Below, in pieces: positions 8,361-17,668 of a stretch of 64,000 bases of DNA. The DNA is from Pseudohoeflea suaedae (GTDB lineage: Bacteria > Pseudomonadota > Alphaproteobacteria > Rhizobiales > Rhizobiaceae). Under the pieces are notes generated by a model. The model did not search any database. It had not been told where the DNA came from and saw only the letters and a program-made list of their open reading frames with translations. Every line of letters starts with the position of its first letter. The stretch's first letter is position 1. The stretch lies in the NCBI RefSeq assembly GCF_004354915.1, contig NZ_SMSI01000001.1, positions 62,001 to 126,000 on the forward strand, written 5' to 3'. The translations under genes and the position numbers were made by a program.

Positions 8361-9287
8361 TCAGGCCGATACCGCCGCGAACACCAGGTCCCTGAGCTTG
8401 ATCGCCAGCGGATTGAGCGTGTGGTTCTTCAGCGAAATCAGATGATAGGCGTGAAGGATGATCGGCTCGTCGAGATCGATCGTCGAGAGGTCGCTCACCT
8501 CCTGCCGGCCGGCCAGAAGATCCACCACCTCGCGTGAGGTCGGCGCAATCGCATCCGTCGAATTGAGGTAGGCGATCATCACCAGAAGCGAGGTCGTGTT
8601 GACGATTTCCCGCGGGAGCGGCACCTGCGCATTGACGAAGGCATCCTCGACGGCCTGCCGCATCGGCATCAGCGGTGCCTGCACCACCCATTCATATCCC
8701 TCGAGGTCGCGGATCGAGAGCCCCGATGCGCCTGCCATCGGATGACTGGCCCGACACATGAAGCGGATCACCTCGACACGGCCTCGACGCACGTTGAACT
8801 GCCGCGCATCGACGCCGGGCGGGATGCGTGACAGCACGAAGTCGTAGTCGCCGCGCAAAAGCCCCTCGATCAGCGCCTGGCTCGGCGCGACATCGACATG
8901 GATATCGGCGCCGACCGCCTCCTGCTTGAGCTTCTGGATCGCCGGCACCACGAAGGCGACCGCTCCGCCGGTCACGGAGCCGACCCGCACGGAGCCCGCG
9001 CGTCCGGATCGGATCTCCTCGACCTCGTGGACCGCCCTTTCGAGCTCCTGCAGCAGCGTGGCCGCATTGCGCACGAGGACCTGCCCGACAGCCGTGGGGG
9101 TCATCCCCTTCGGATGGCGATCGAAGACCCGCGTTCCCACCGCCTTCTCGATGGCTGCCAGCATCCGCGAGGCCGCCGGCTGGGTGATCGCCAGCTGCTC
9201 GGCAGCCAATGCCAGCTGCCCCGTCCGCTCGATTGCGTGGATCAACCTGAAATCCTTGAGTTGCAGACGCGCGATGAGCTTTTCCAT
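8361..9287 (-). CDS. gbpR: LysR-type regulator of the chvE-ggu locus (GbpR type)
   Basis: A 308-residue LysR protein: N-terminal HTH (about 8-67, AAEQLAITQPAASRMLAAIE) and C-terminal substrate domain (about 95-300). It lies divergent from chvE, the position of gbpR (galactose-binding protein regulator) in Agrobacterium. GbpR is known there to activate chvE in response to arabinose, galactose and similar sugars. Its stop is only 5 bases from that of the convergent GntR gene. A small palindrome over its start codon (9286-9298) is a candidate autoregulatory site. Confidence 0.85.
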   Translation of the reverse strand: MEKLIARLQLKDFRLIHAIERTGQLALAAEQLAITQPAASRMLAAIEKAVGTRVFDRHPKGMTPTAVGQVLVRNAATLLQELERAVHEVEEIRSGRAGSVRVGSVTGGAVAFVVPAIQKLKQEAVGADIHVDVAPSQALIEGLLRGDYDFVLSRIPPGVDARQFNVRRGRVEVIRFMCRASHPMAGASGLSIRDLEGYEWVVQAPLMPMRQAVEDAFVNAQVPLPREIVNTTSLLVMIAYLNSTDAIAPTSREVVDLLAGRQEVSDLSTIDLDEPIILHAYHLISLKNHTLNPLAIKLRDLVFAAVSA

Positions 9288-9298
9288 AAGCTGCTTAT
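9286..9298. promoter_or_regulatory. Palindrome over the gbpR start, possible LysR site
   Basis: ATAAG-CTG-CTTAT is a perfect 5-3-5 inverted repeat that covers the gbpR start codon and faces the chvE promoter region. LysR proteins bind short dyads of this kind, usually TN11A. The assignment rests on symmetry and location in the divergent region. Confidence 0.35.
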
Positions 9299-9439
9299 CA
9301 ATTTTGGTATGCCAGTTGTCAATTTAATCATTTGCCGGACATCTTGGCCATTGGCTAGGAGTCTTGCTGGATCAGGAGGTCCACAGGGGCAGGTCCGGCG
9401 CGTCGCCGGATCGCCGAAACCACCGGGAGGTATTTACCC

Positions 9440-10507
9440 ATGAGGAAACTCGTTTCCGCCATGGCGGCGCTTGCGCTTACCGCAGGTCTCGCCACCGCAC
9501 CGTCTTTCGCCCAGGACAAGGGCTCGATCGGCATCGCCATGCCGACGAAGTCTTCGGCACGCTGGATTTCGGACGGCGAGTCGATGGTCAAGCAGTTCCA
9601 GGAAGCCGGCTACGATGCCGACCTTCAATACGCTGAAGACGACATTCCGAACCAGCTCGCCCAGATCGAGAACATGATCACCAAGGGTGTCGACGTTCTC
9701 GTCATCGCGGCGATCGACGGCACGACGCTGTCCAACGCTCTGGAAAATGCTGCGGCTTCCGGCATCAAGGTCATCGCCTACGACCGCCTGATCCGCGATA
9801 GCGAAAACGTCGATTATTACGCCACCTTCGACAACTTCAAGGTCGGCGTGCAGCAGGCCACTTCGCTCGTGAACGGCCTGAAGGAGCGCTTCCCGGACGA
9901 GGAAAGCTGGAACGTCGAGCTCTTCGGCGGCTCGCCGGACGACAACAATGCCTACTTCTTCTATGACGGCGCCATGAGCGTTCTTCAGCCGATGATCGAC
10001 GAAGGCAAGATCAACGTCGTCTCCGGCCAGACCGGCATGGACAAGGTCGGCACCCTTCGTTGGGACGGCGCGGTGGCGCAGGCCCGCATGGACAACCTTC
10101 TTTCGGCCAACTACACCGACAAGCAGATCCACGGCGTTCTGTCGCCGTATGACGGCCTGTCGATCGGCATCCTCTCCTCGCTCAAGGGCGTGGGCTACGG
10201 TTCCGGCGACATGAAGATGCCGATCGTGAGCGGTCAGGACGCCGAAGTGCCGTCCGTCAAGTCGATCCTGGCGGACGAACAGTATTCGACCGTCTTCAAG
10301 GACACTCGTGAGCTGGCCCGCGTGACCGTCGGCATGGTCGACGCCCTCCTCGGCGGAGGCGAGCCGGAAATCAACGACACCGAGACCTACGACAACGGTG
10401 TGAAGGTTGTTCCGTCCTACCTGCTGGAGCCGGTTTCGGTCGACAAGAGCAACTACAAGGAAATCCTGATCGACAGCGGTTACTACACCGAAGACCAGAT
10501 CAAGTAG
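9440..10507 (+). CDS. chvE: Periplasmic multiple-sugar-binding protein ChvE
   Basis: A 355-residue protein with a clean signal peptide of about 25 residues (ending in PSFAQ) and a type-I binding fold. [39 protein letters not shown] and [14 protein letters not shown] match ChvE/XylF-type proteins. ChvE binds arabinose, galactose, glucose and other aldoses, and in Agrobacterium also feeds the VirA sensor. No vir gene is visible here, so an import role is the safe call. CGGGAGG precedes the ATG. It is followed by a hairpin and gguA. Confidence 0.9.
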   Translation: MRKLVSAMAALALTAGLATAPSFAQDKGSIGIAMPTKSSARWISDGESMVKQFQEAGYDADLQYAEDDIPNQLAQIENMITKGVDVLVIAAIDGTTLSNALENAAASGIKVIAYDRLIRDSENVDYYATFDNFKVGVQQATSLVNGLKERFPDEESWNVELFGGSPDDNNAYFFYDGAMSVLQPMIDEGKINVVSGQTGMDKVGTLRWDGAVAQARMDNLLSANYTDKQIHGVLSPYDGLSIGILSSLKGVGYGSGDMKMPIVSGQDAEVPSVKSILADEQYSTVFKDTRELARVTVGMVDALLGGGEPEINDTETYDNGVKVVPSYLLEPVSVDKSNYKEILIDSGYYTEDQIK

Positions 10508-10525
10508 GAATTTCCTTGCCGACAC

Positions 10526-10555
10526 TCCGTTTCGCCGGAACACCGGCGGAACGGA
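10526..10555 (+). other. Intergenic hairpin after chvE
   Basis: A 13-base stem with one T/G wobble (TCCGTTTCGCCGG against CCGGCGGAACGGA) and a 4-base AACA loop lies 19 bases after the chvE stop. No T-run follows. As with the hairpin after ytfQ, it likely stabilises the binding-protein part of the transcript or partly attenuates gguA. Confidence 0.55.
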
Positions 10556-10623
10556 TCCCGACCTGCGCGTAACGATCCGCTGCGGTCAGACAGAAAATCC
10601 CGAAAAGAATTCCGAGAACCACC

Positions 10624-12138
10624 ATGGCCACACTTCTCGAAATGCGTCAGATCACCAAGGAGTTTCCGGGCGTCAAGGCGCTGGACCGGGTCGATCTCAA
10701 GGTCGAGGAAGGCGAGATCCACGCGATCTGCGGCGAGAACGGCGCCGGCAAGTCGACGCTGATGAAGGTTCTCTCCGGCGTCTACCCGGCTGGCAGCTAT
10801 GACGGCGAGATCGTCTATGAGGGCGAGACGGCCCAATTCCGCGACATACGCGACAGCGAAGACCGCGGCATCATCATCATTCACCAGGAACTGGCGCTCG
10901 TCCCGCAGCTCTCGATCGCCGAGAACATCTTCCTCGGCAACGAGCGCGCCACCCGCGGCGTCATCGACTGGCGCATGACCAACCGGCGCACCGAGGAACT
11001 GCTCGAGAAGGTCGGCCTGAGCGAAGCGCCCACGACGCTCGTCGATTCCATCGGCGTCGGCAAACAGCAGCTCGTCGAGATCGCCAAGGCGCTGTCCAAG
11101 AACGTCAAGCTGCTCATCCTCGACGAGCCGACCGCCGCCCTGCAGGAAAACGACAGCCGCAAGCTTCTCGATCTGCTGCTGGAGCTCAAGGCCCAGGGCG
11201 TCACCTCGATCCTCATCTCGCACAAGCTCGGCGAAGTCCGCTACGTCGCCGACACCGTGACCGTGATCCGCGACGGCACCACCGTCTCGACACTCGACGC
11301 CAAGGGCCTGAGCGAAGACCAGATCGTTCACGACATGGTCGGCCGCGACATGACCAACCGGTTCCCCGAGCACAAGCGCACGCCGGGCGACATCCTGATG
11401 GAGGTCGACGACTGGACTGTCTGGCATCCCGAGCATGTCGACCGCCGCGTCATCAGGAACGCCGGTTTCAACGTGCGCGCCGGCGAAGTGGTGGGCATTG
11501 CCGGATTGATGGGCTCGGGTCGCACCGAACTCGCCATGTCGATCTTCGGCAAGTCCTACGGCCGCAACATTTCCGGCTCGGTCAGGCTCAAGGGCGAGGC
11601 CGTCGACGTCTCGACCGTATCCAAGGCGATCGCCGCCGGCATTTCCTACGTCACCGAGGACCGCAAGTCGCTGGGTCTCGTCCTCGACGAGACGATCCGT
11701 TTCAACACCACTCTCGCCAATCTTGAGGGTGTCTCGAGCAACGGCGTACTCAAACGCAACGAGGAAACCCGGGTAGCCGAGCGCTATCGCGAGGCGCTCG
11801 CCACGCGCACGCCCTCGGTCTTCCAGAAGGTGGTCAATCTCTCCGGCGGCAACCAGCAGAAGGTGGTTCTCGCCAAGTGGCTGTTCACCTCGCCCGAGGT
11901 GCTCATTCTCGACGAACCGACACGCGGTATCGATGTCGGCGCGAAATACGAAATCTACACCATCATCAACGACCTCGCCGCACAGGGTAAGGGCGTCGTC
12001 ATGATCTCCTCGGAGATGCCGGAACTTCTCGGCATGTGCGACAGGATCTACGTCATGAACGAAGGCGCGCTTGTGGGTGAACTGACGGCTGCAGAAGCCA
12101 GCCAGGAGCGCATCATGTCGCTCATCGTCAACGACTAG
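10624..12138 (+). CDS. gguA: Sugar ABC transporter ATP-binding protein GguA
   Basis: A 504-residue double ATPase of the CUT2 class. Walker [10 protein letters not shown] is at about 37-45 and the first Walker B is [12 protein letters not shown]. The second domain has [30 protein letters not shown] and [13 protein letters not shown]. It matches the XylG/GguA group and sits directly between chvE and gguB as in Agrobacterium. It energises uptake of sugars delivered by ChvE. Confidence 0.9.
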   Translation: MATLLEMRQITKEFPGVKALDRVDLKVEEGEIHAICGENGAGKSTLMKVLSGVYPAGSYDGEIVYEGETAQFRDIRDSEDRGIIIIHQELALVPQLSIAENIFLGNERATRGVIDWRMTNRRTEELLEKVGLSEAPTTLVDSIGVGKQQLVEIAKALSKNVKLLILDEPTAALQENDSRKLLDLLLELKAQGVTSILISHKLGEVRYVADTVTVIRDGTTVSTLDAKGLSEDQIVHDMVGRDMTNRFPEHKRTPGDILMEVDDWTVWHPEHVDRRVIRNAGFNVRAGEVVGIAGLMGSGRTELAMSIFGKSYGRNISGSVRLKGEAVDVSTVSKAIAAGISYVTEDRKSLGLVLDETIRFNTTLANLEGVSSNGVLKRNEETRVAERYREALATRTPSVFQKVVNLSGGNQQKVVLAKWLFTSPEVLILDEPTRGIDVGAKYEIYTIINDLAAQGKGVVMISSEMPELLGMCDRIYVMNEGALVGELTAAEASQERIMSLIVND

Positions 12139-12150
12139 GAGGATACGCTA

Positions 12151-13395
12151 ATGGCCGTGGCTGATAGCGAACAGAACGAAGGTACGGAACACAACGGCAA
12201 GGGCATCGGCGCCTACCTCGCCTCCCACCTGCGCGAATACGGGCTGCTTCTGGCACTCATCGTGATCATGGTGTTTTTCCAGGTCGTGACCGAGGGAACG
12301 CTTCTGCGCGCGGTCAACGTCACCAACCTGCTCCTCCAGAACAGCTACATCGTCATCATGGCGCTGGGCATGCTCGTCGTTATCGTCTCGGGCAATATCG
12401 ACCTCTCGGTCGGTTCGGTGATGGGGTTCATCGGCGCGCTGGCTGCCGTGATGATCGTCAATTTCGACCAGAACATCTACGTCACCATCATCGCCTGCCT
12501 GGCCGTGGGTGGACTGATCGGCGCGGCGCAGGGCTATTGGGTCGCCTATTGGCGCATCCCCTCCTTCATCGTGACGCTCGCCGGCATGCTGGTCTTCCGA
12601 GGCCTGTCGCTCTGGCTTCTCGAAGGCCAGTCGGTCGGCCCCTTCCCGCGTGAGTTCCAGATCATCGCCAACGGCTTCGTGCCCGATATCTTTCCCGCCG
12701 GTATCGGTGAGATGCTGGCCGGCATGTTCGATGCCCGCAAGGTCAACGTCCTGGCTCTCGTCGCCGGCATCGTGACCGCCGCGCTCATCGTCTGGATGGG
12801 CATGCGCCAGCGCGCCCGCAACAAGGCCTACGGCATCGAGGATGAGCCGGCATCCTTCTTTGCGGCACGCAACTTCATCGTCGCCGCTGCGCTCATCTTC
12901 ATCACCTTCAAGCTGTCGACCTTCCGCGGCCTGCCCAACGTGCTCATCACCATGGCGGTGCTGACGGTGATCTACGCCTTCCTCACCTCCTCGACGGTGA
13001 TCGGACGGCGCGTCTACGCGCTCGGCGGCAACCAGAAGGCGGCCAAGCTCTCCGGTATCAACACCGAAAGGCTGACGTTCCTCGCCTTCACCAATATGGG
13101 CGTTCTGGCAGCCGCCGCGGGCCTGGTCTTCGCCGCCCGCCTCAACACCGCGACCCCGAAAGCCGGTTTCGCGCTCGAACTCGACGTCATCGCTGCCGTC
13201 TTCATCGGCGGCGCCTCGATGTCCGGCGGTGTCGGAACCATCATCGGCGCGGTCGTCGGCGCGTTCCTCATGGGTGTGCTCAACAACGGCATGTCGATCA
13301 TGGGTATCGGCATCGACTACCAGCAGATGATCAAGGGCCTGGTGCTGCTCGCCGCCGTGATCTTCGACGTCTACAACAAGCAGAAACAGGGATGA
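12151..13395 (+). CDS. gguB: Sugar ABC transporter permease GguB
   Basis: A 414-residue membrane protein of the CUT2 permease family, longer than the Ytf permeases as is usual for XylH/GguB. Marks are MALGMLVVIVSGNIDLSVGS, PSFIVTLAGMLVFRGLSLWL and ELDVIAAVFIGGASMSGGVG. AGGAGG-like AGGAGGAT lies before the ATG. gguC, which follows gguB in Agrobacterium, is missing here. The catabolic genes begin 50 bases downstream. Confidence 0.9.
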   Translation: MAVADSEQNEGTEHNGKGIGAYLASHLREYGLLLALIVIMVFFQVVTEGTLLRAVNVTNLLLQNSYIVIMALGMLVVIVSGNIDLSVGSVMGFIGALAAVMIVNFDQNIYVTIIACLAVGGLIGAAQGYWVAYWRIPSFIVTLAGMLVFRGLSLWLLEGQSVGPFPREFQIIANGFVPDIFPAGIGEMLAGMFDARKVNVLALVAGIVTAALIVWMGMRQRARNKAYGIEDEPASFFAARNFIVAAALIFITFKLSTFRGLPNVLITMAVLTVIYAFLTSSTVIGRRVYALGGNQKAAKLSGINTERLTFLAFTNMGVLAAAAGLVFAARLNTATPKAGFALELDVIAAVFIGGASMSGGVGTIIGAVVGAFLMGVLNNGMSIMGIGIDYQQMIKGLVLLAAVIFDVYNKQKQG

Positions 13396-13445
13396 GATGC
13401 CGCCGCCCGGCGCTTCCGGGCGGCACGCTCAAAGGAGTTCGAACC

Positions 13446-15188
13446 ATGACCTTCAAACCGGCCCAATGGCCCCGCCGCCTGCGCTCGCAGGAATGGTTCG
13501 GCGGAACCGGGCGCGACCAGATCTACCATCGCGGCTGGATGAAGAACCAGGGCTTCCCGCACGACCTCTTCGACGGTCGGCCGGTGATCGGCATTCTCAA
13601 CACCTGGTCCGAACTGACGCCGTGCAACGCGCATCTCGACGTGCTCGCCGAGCGCGTCAAGCACGGCATCTACGAAGCCGGCGGCTTCCCGGTCGAAGTG
13701 CCGGTCTTCTCGGCGGCCGAAAGCTCTTTCCGCCCGACCGCTATGATGTTCCGCAATCTCGCCGCCATGGCGGTCGAGGAAGCCATTCGCGGCCAGCCGA
13801 TGGACGGCTGCGTCCTGCTCGTGGGCTGCGACAAGACCACCCCGAGCCTGCTGATGGGCGCGGCCTCCTGCGACCTTCCCTCGATCGTCGTCACCGGCGG
13901 CCCGATGCTCAACGGGCATTTCCGCGGCCAGCGCGTTGGATCCGGCACCCATCTGTGGAAGTTCTCCGAGGCCGTGAAGGCGGGCGAGATGACCCAGGAC
14001 GACTTCCTCGAGGCCGAGGCCGGCATGTCGCGTTCGCCCGGCAGCTGCAACACGATGGGCACCGCCTCCTCGATGGCGTCGATGGTCGAGTCCCTTGGCA
14101 TGGCGCTGTCCGGCAATGCCGCGATCCCGGCCGTCGACAGCCGCCGCCGCGTGATGGCGCAGCTTTCCGGTCGCCGCATCGTGCAGATGGTCAAGGACGA
14201 CCTCAAGCCGTCCGACGTGTTGACCAAGGCAGCCTTCGAAAACGCCATCCGCTCCAACGGCGCGATCGGCGGCTCGACCAACGCCGTCGTCCACCTGCTG
14301 GCGATTGCCGGCCGCGTCGGCGTCGATCTCACGCTCGATGACTGGGACCGTTGCGGACGCGACGTCGCCACCATCGTCAACCTGATGCCGTCGGGCGAAT
14401 ACCTGATGGAGGAATTCTTCTATGCCGGCGGCCTGCCCGTCGTGCTGCGTCACCTGGGCGAGAGCGGCCTTCTGAACAAGGACGCACTGACCGTCTCCGG
14501 CGGCCCGATCTGGGACGAGGTCAAGGACGCGATCAACCACAACGAGGACGTCATCCGTCCGGTCGACAAGGCGCTGACCCATCAGGGCGGCATCGCGGTG
14601 CTGAAGGGCAACCTTGCTCCCAAGGGCGCGATCCTGAAGCCGTCCGCGGCCTCCGAGCACCTGATGAAGCATCGCGGCCGCGCCGTGGTCTTCGAGGACA
14701 TCGACGACTACAAGGCCAAGATCAACGACGACGCGCTCGACATCGACGAGACCTGCGTCATGGTGCTCAAGAACTGCGGCCCGAAGGGCTATCCCGGCAT
14801 GGCCGAAGTCGGCAATATGGGCCTGCCGCCCAAGGTGCTCAAACGCGGCATCACCGACATGGTCCGTATTTCCGACGCCCGCATGTCCGGCACCGCTTAC
14901 GGCACCGTCATCCTGCACACCTCGCCGGAAGCAGCGGTCGGCGGCCCCCTGGCGGTCGTCCGGAATGGCGACATGATCGAGCTCGACGTGGCCGCCCGCA
15001 CGCTTCATCTGGACATCTCGGACGAAGAAATGGCCTCGCGCCTGGCCGAATGGAAGCCCCAGGGCGAACAGGCCGAATCCGGCTATCCGTGGCTTCACCA
15101 CCAGTATGTCGAGGGCGCAGATACCGGCGCCGACCTCTCCTTCCTCAAGGGCTGCCGCGGCGCCCCGGTCGGCAAGGATTCGCATTGA
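13446..15188 (+). CDS. IlvD/Edd-family sugar acid dehydratase (L-arabinonate / D-galactonate type)
   Basis: A 580-residue protein close to the experimentally studied L-arabinonate dehydratase of Rhizobium leguminosarum, a [2Fe-2S], Mg-dependent IlvD/Edd enzyme. It removes water from L-arabinonate to give L-2-keto-3-deoxyarabonate, and such enzymes also act on D-galactonate and D-fuconate. Cluster cysteines are expected in TPCNAHL, VGCDKTTP and SPGSCNTMGT. The ATG at 13446 follows AAAGGAG. An in-frame upstream ATG at 13392 has no such site. It starts the catabolic part of the operon and its stop overlaps the next start (TGATG). The double substrate range fits the two branches downstream. Confidence 0.85.
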   Translation: MTFKPAQWPRRLRSQEWFGGTGRDQIYHRGWMKNQGFPHDLFDGRPVIGILNTWSELTPCNAHLDVLAERVKHGIYEAGGFPVEVPVFSAAESSFRPTAMMFRNLAAMAVEEAIRGQPMDGCVLLVGCDKTTPSLLMGAASCDLPSIVVTGGPMLNGHFRGQRVGSGTHLWKFSEAVKAGEMTQDDFLEAEAGMSRSPGSCNTMGTASSMASMVESLGMALSGNAAIPAVDSRRRVMAQLSGRRIVQMVKDDLKPSDVLTKAAFENAIRSNGAIGGSTNAVVHLLAIAGRVGVDLTLDDWDRCGRDVATIVNLMPSGEYLMEEFFYAGGLPVVLRHLGESGLLNKDALTVSGGPIWDEVKDAINHNEDVIRPVDKALTHQGGIAVLKGNLAPKGAILKPSAASEHLMKHRGRAVVFEDIDDYKAKINDDALDIDETCVMVLKNCGPKGYPGMAEVGNMGLPPKVLKRGITDMVRISDARMSGTAYGTVILHTSPEAAVGGPLAVVRNGDMIELDVAARTLHLDISDEEMASRLAEWKPQGEQAESGYPWLHHQYVEGADTGADLSFLKGCRGAPVGKDSH

Positions 15189-16120
15189 TGGCATGGAAGA
15201 TCGCTCTGGCGGGCATCGGCAAGATCGCCCGCGACCAGCACGTTCCCTCGATCGCCGCGTCGCGTGACTTCGATCTCGCTGCCACCGTCACGCGGCACGA
15301 AGGCGTGGACGGTGTCGAGAACCATGCCGATATCGAAGCCATGCTCGCGGCGCGTCCGGATATCGAGGTCGTCTCGCTGTGCCTGCCGCCCGTCCCGCGC
15401 TTCGAATATGCCGCGGCTGCCATCAAGGCCGGCCGTCATGTCATGCTCGAAAAGCCGCCGGGCGCGACGCTCGCGGAATGCCATGCGCTGGAAGCCATGG
15501 CGCGCAACGCCGGCGTCTCGATCTATGCCACATGGCACTCGCGTGAAGCCGCAAGCGTGGAAGCGGCGCGAAACTGGCTTGCCGACAAGCGGCTCAAGAG
15601 TCTGAAGATCACCTGGCTCGAGGATGTCCGGCGCTGGCATCCGGGACAGGAGTGGATCTGGGAGCCCGGCGGCCTCGGGGTTTTCGATCCCGGTATCAAC
15701 GCCCTGTCGATCCTGACCCGCATCCTGCCGACGCCGGTTCACCTGGCCGGGGCAACGCTGAAATTTCCGGAGAACCGCCAGACGCCGATCGCGGCCGATC
15801 TTGCCTTCCGCCATCCTGACGGCGCAGAGGTGAGTGCGGTCTTCGATTGGCGCAAGGAAGGCGACCAGTTCTGGAACATCGAGGCGGAAACCGACCGGGG
15901 CACGATGGAGCTTTCCGATGGCGGCGCCAACCTGTCGATCGACGGAGCGATGGTCGAGGCCTCGGATGTCGCGCTCGAAGGCGAGTACCCGAACCTTTAC
16001 ATGCGCATGGCCGAGATCTTGCGGACGGGCGGGATCGACATGGACCTTTCTCCGATGGTTCACGTCGCCGACGCCTTCCTGCTCGGCAAGCGCGAAATCG
16101 TCGCCCCCTTCCACGAGTGA
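15188..16120 (+). CDS. D-galactose/L-arabinose 1-dehydrogenase (Gfo/Idh/MocA family)
   Basis: A 310-residue NAD(P)-dependent oxidoreductase. The Rossmann stretch GIGKIARDQHVPSI is at 10-22, the family motif is EKPP at 88-91, and the conserved block is WLEDVRRWHPGQEWIWEPGGLGVFDPGINAL. The last is highly similar to Pseudomonas fluorescens D-galactose dehydrogenase, which oxidises D-galactose and L-arabinose at C1 to lactones. The ATG at 15188 overlaps the dehydratase stop. It supplies the substrate of the lactonase encoded at 19667. Confidence 0.87.
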   Translation: MAWKIALAGIGKIARDQHVPSIAASRDFDLAATVTRHEGVDGVENHADIEAMLAARPDIEVVSLCLPPVPRFEYAAAAIKAGRHVMLEKPPGATLAECHALEAMARNAGVSIYATWHSREAASVEAARNWLADKRLKSLKITWLEDVRRWHPGQEWIWEPGGLGVFDPGINALSILTRILPTPVHLAGATLKFPENRQTPIAADLAFRHPDGAEVSAVFDWRKEGDQFWNIEAETDRGTMELSDGGANLSIDGAMVEASDVALEGEYPNLYMRMAEILRTGGIDMDLSPMVHVADAFLLGKREIVAPFHE

Positions 16121-16127
16121 GGCCGAT

Positions 16128-17066
16128 GTGACCGCTTCGACCACATCACATGCGCTGGACTGGATCGCCGTGGACTGGGGTACGACCTCACTGCGCGCCT
16201 GGGCCGTTGCGGCCGATGGCTCGGTGATCGCCCAGGCCAGCTCGGACAAGGGAATGGGCAAGATCGGCAGGGCCGATTACGAACCCGCTCTTCTCGAACT
16301 CGTCGGACCATGGATCGAAGGTGCGAGCGGTTCGATCCCGGTCATCGTCTGCGGGATGGCGGGCGCACGCCAGGGCTGGAAGGAAGCCGCCTACCGCAGC
16401 GTACCTTGCCAGCCGGTCGCGGGCGAAGCGCTCACTCCGGTGGAAACCGCCGACAGGCGCCTCACCGTCGGGATCGTTCCCGGCCTGTGCCAGGCAAAGC
16501 CGGAAGATGTCATGCGCGGCGAGGAAACCCAGCTCGCGGGCCTCCTGGCCGGCAGGGCCATCGAGGACGCCTCCGTCTGTCTTCCCGGGACCCACAGCAA
16601 ATGGGTCAGTATCGACGCGGGCCGGGTGGCGCGGTTCACCACCGTCATGACCGGCGAACTCTTCGCCCTGATCGGAGGTCAGTCGATCCTGCGCCATTCT
16701 GTCGGCGGAAGCGGCGACCGCGAGCCCGGACCGGGCTTCCTCGATGCTGTCGATCAGGCAATCGCCGATCCGGCGAGCCTTACATCCAGCCTCTTTTCGA
16801 TCCGCGCCCGCTCGCTGCTTGCCGAGGCAAGCCCGGAGGATGGCAGCGACATACTCTCCGGCCTGCTGATCGGAACAGAAATCGCAGCCTGCCGGCCATA
16901 CTGGCAGGATCGCCCGGTTCACCTGATCGGTGCCGGACCGCTGGTGGCGCGATATGCCGCCGCACTGCAGAGAGCCGGTGCCCGGACCATTGTCGAAGAC
17001 GGCTCCGGCCTGACGCTCGCCGGTCTCGCCAGGGTCCGCGCCGGAATGAAGGAAATTGCCGCATGA
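16128..17066 (+). CDS. dgoK: 2-dehydro-3-deoxygalactonokinase
   Basis: A 312-residue sugar kinase of the DgoK family, with the N-terminal phosphate-binding stretch DWGTTSLRAW, the block GMAGARQGWKEAAY, and GTHSKWV near the middle. It phosphorylates 2-keto-3-deoxygalactonate with ATP. The start is GTG at 16128, preceded by GTGAGG. An ATG two bases upstream is out of frame. Its stop overlaps the aldolase start by 4 bases, so kinase and aldolase are translationally coupled. Confidence 0.88.
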   Translation: MTASTTSHALDWIAVDWGTTSLRAWAVAADGSVIAQASSDKGMGKIGRADYEPALLELVGPWIEGASGSIPVIVCGMAGARQGWKEAAYRSVPCQPVAGEALTPVETADRRLTVGIVPGLCQAKPEDVMRGEETQLAGLLAGRAIEDASVCLPGTHSKWVSIDAGRVARFTTVMTGELFALIGGQSILRHSVGGSGDREPGPGFLDAVDQAIADPASLTSSLFSIRARSLLAEASPEDGSDILSGLLIGTEIAACRPYWQDRPVHLIGAGPLVARYAAALQRAGARTIVEDGSGLTLAGLARVRAGMKEIAA

Positions 17067-17668
17067 CCCGAAAACTCGTTGCCATCCTGCGCGGCATCAA
17101 ACCCGAGGACGTCGAGGAGATCGGCGCAGCACTGATCGACGCCGGCATTACCCTTATCGAGGTACCGCTCAATTCGCCCGAACCCTTCGACAGTATCGGA
17201 AGGCTCGCCGCCCGTTTCGGCGACAAAGCGATGATCGGAGCCGGAACGGTCCTGACCACAGGCGATGTCGACCGCATTCTCGATGTCGGCGGCAAGCTGG
17301 TGGTCTCTCCCAATTGCGATCCGGCGGTGATCTCCCATACGCTCGAAAGGGGAATGATCTCGATGCCCGGCGTTTTCACCGCCACCGAGTGCTTCCAGGC
17401 GATCGCAGCCGGCGCACGCACGCTCAAGCTCTTCCCTGGCTCCATGGCCGGCCCGGAAGGATTGAAGGCGCTGAAAGCGGTGATGCCGTCCGATGTCGAG
17501 CTTTATGCTGTCGGCGGCGCAGCCCCCGACAATCTCACCGAATGGGTTGCCGCCGGTGCAGCCGGTTTCGGTATCGGCTCCTATCTCTTCAAGCCGGGAA
17601 TGACCGCCCCTGACGTCGCCTCCCGTGCCGCCAGGATGGTGGCTGCCTATGACGAGGCAATGCGATGA
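17063..17668 (+). CDS. dgoA: 2-dehydro-3-deoxy-6-phosphogalactonate aldolase
   Basis: A 201-residue class I aldolase of the KDPG/KDPGal family. The catalytic Glu33 lies in LIEVPLNSP and the Schiff-base Lys122 in TLKLFPGS. It splits the kinase product into pyruvate and glyceraldehyde 3-phosphate. The LNSP and LFPGS variants are those of the galactonate rather than the gluconate enzymes. ATGA overlaps tie it to dgoK upstream and galM downstream. Confidence 0.88.
   Translation: MTRKLVAILRGIKPEDVEEIGAALIDAGITLIEVPLNSPEPFDSIGRLAARFGDKAMIGAGTVLTTGDVDRILDVGGKLVVSPNCDPAVISHTLERGMISMPGVFTATECFQAIAAGARTLKLFPGSMAGPEGLKALKAVMPSDVELYAVGGAAPDNLTEWVAAGAAGFGIGSYLFKPGMTAPDVASRAARMVAAYDEAMR

Noticed and set aside
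9440-10507. Link of chvE to plant virulence (VirA signalling)
   Set aside because: chvE occurs in many rhizobia as a plain sugar-binding protein, and no vir gene or T-DNA feature is visible here.
13371-15194. Open frame of about 600 codons antisense to the dehydratase
   Set aside because: The plus-strand dehydratase has clear family motifs and a ribosome site. The antisense translation has none.
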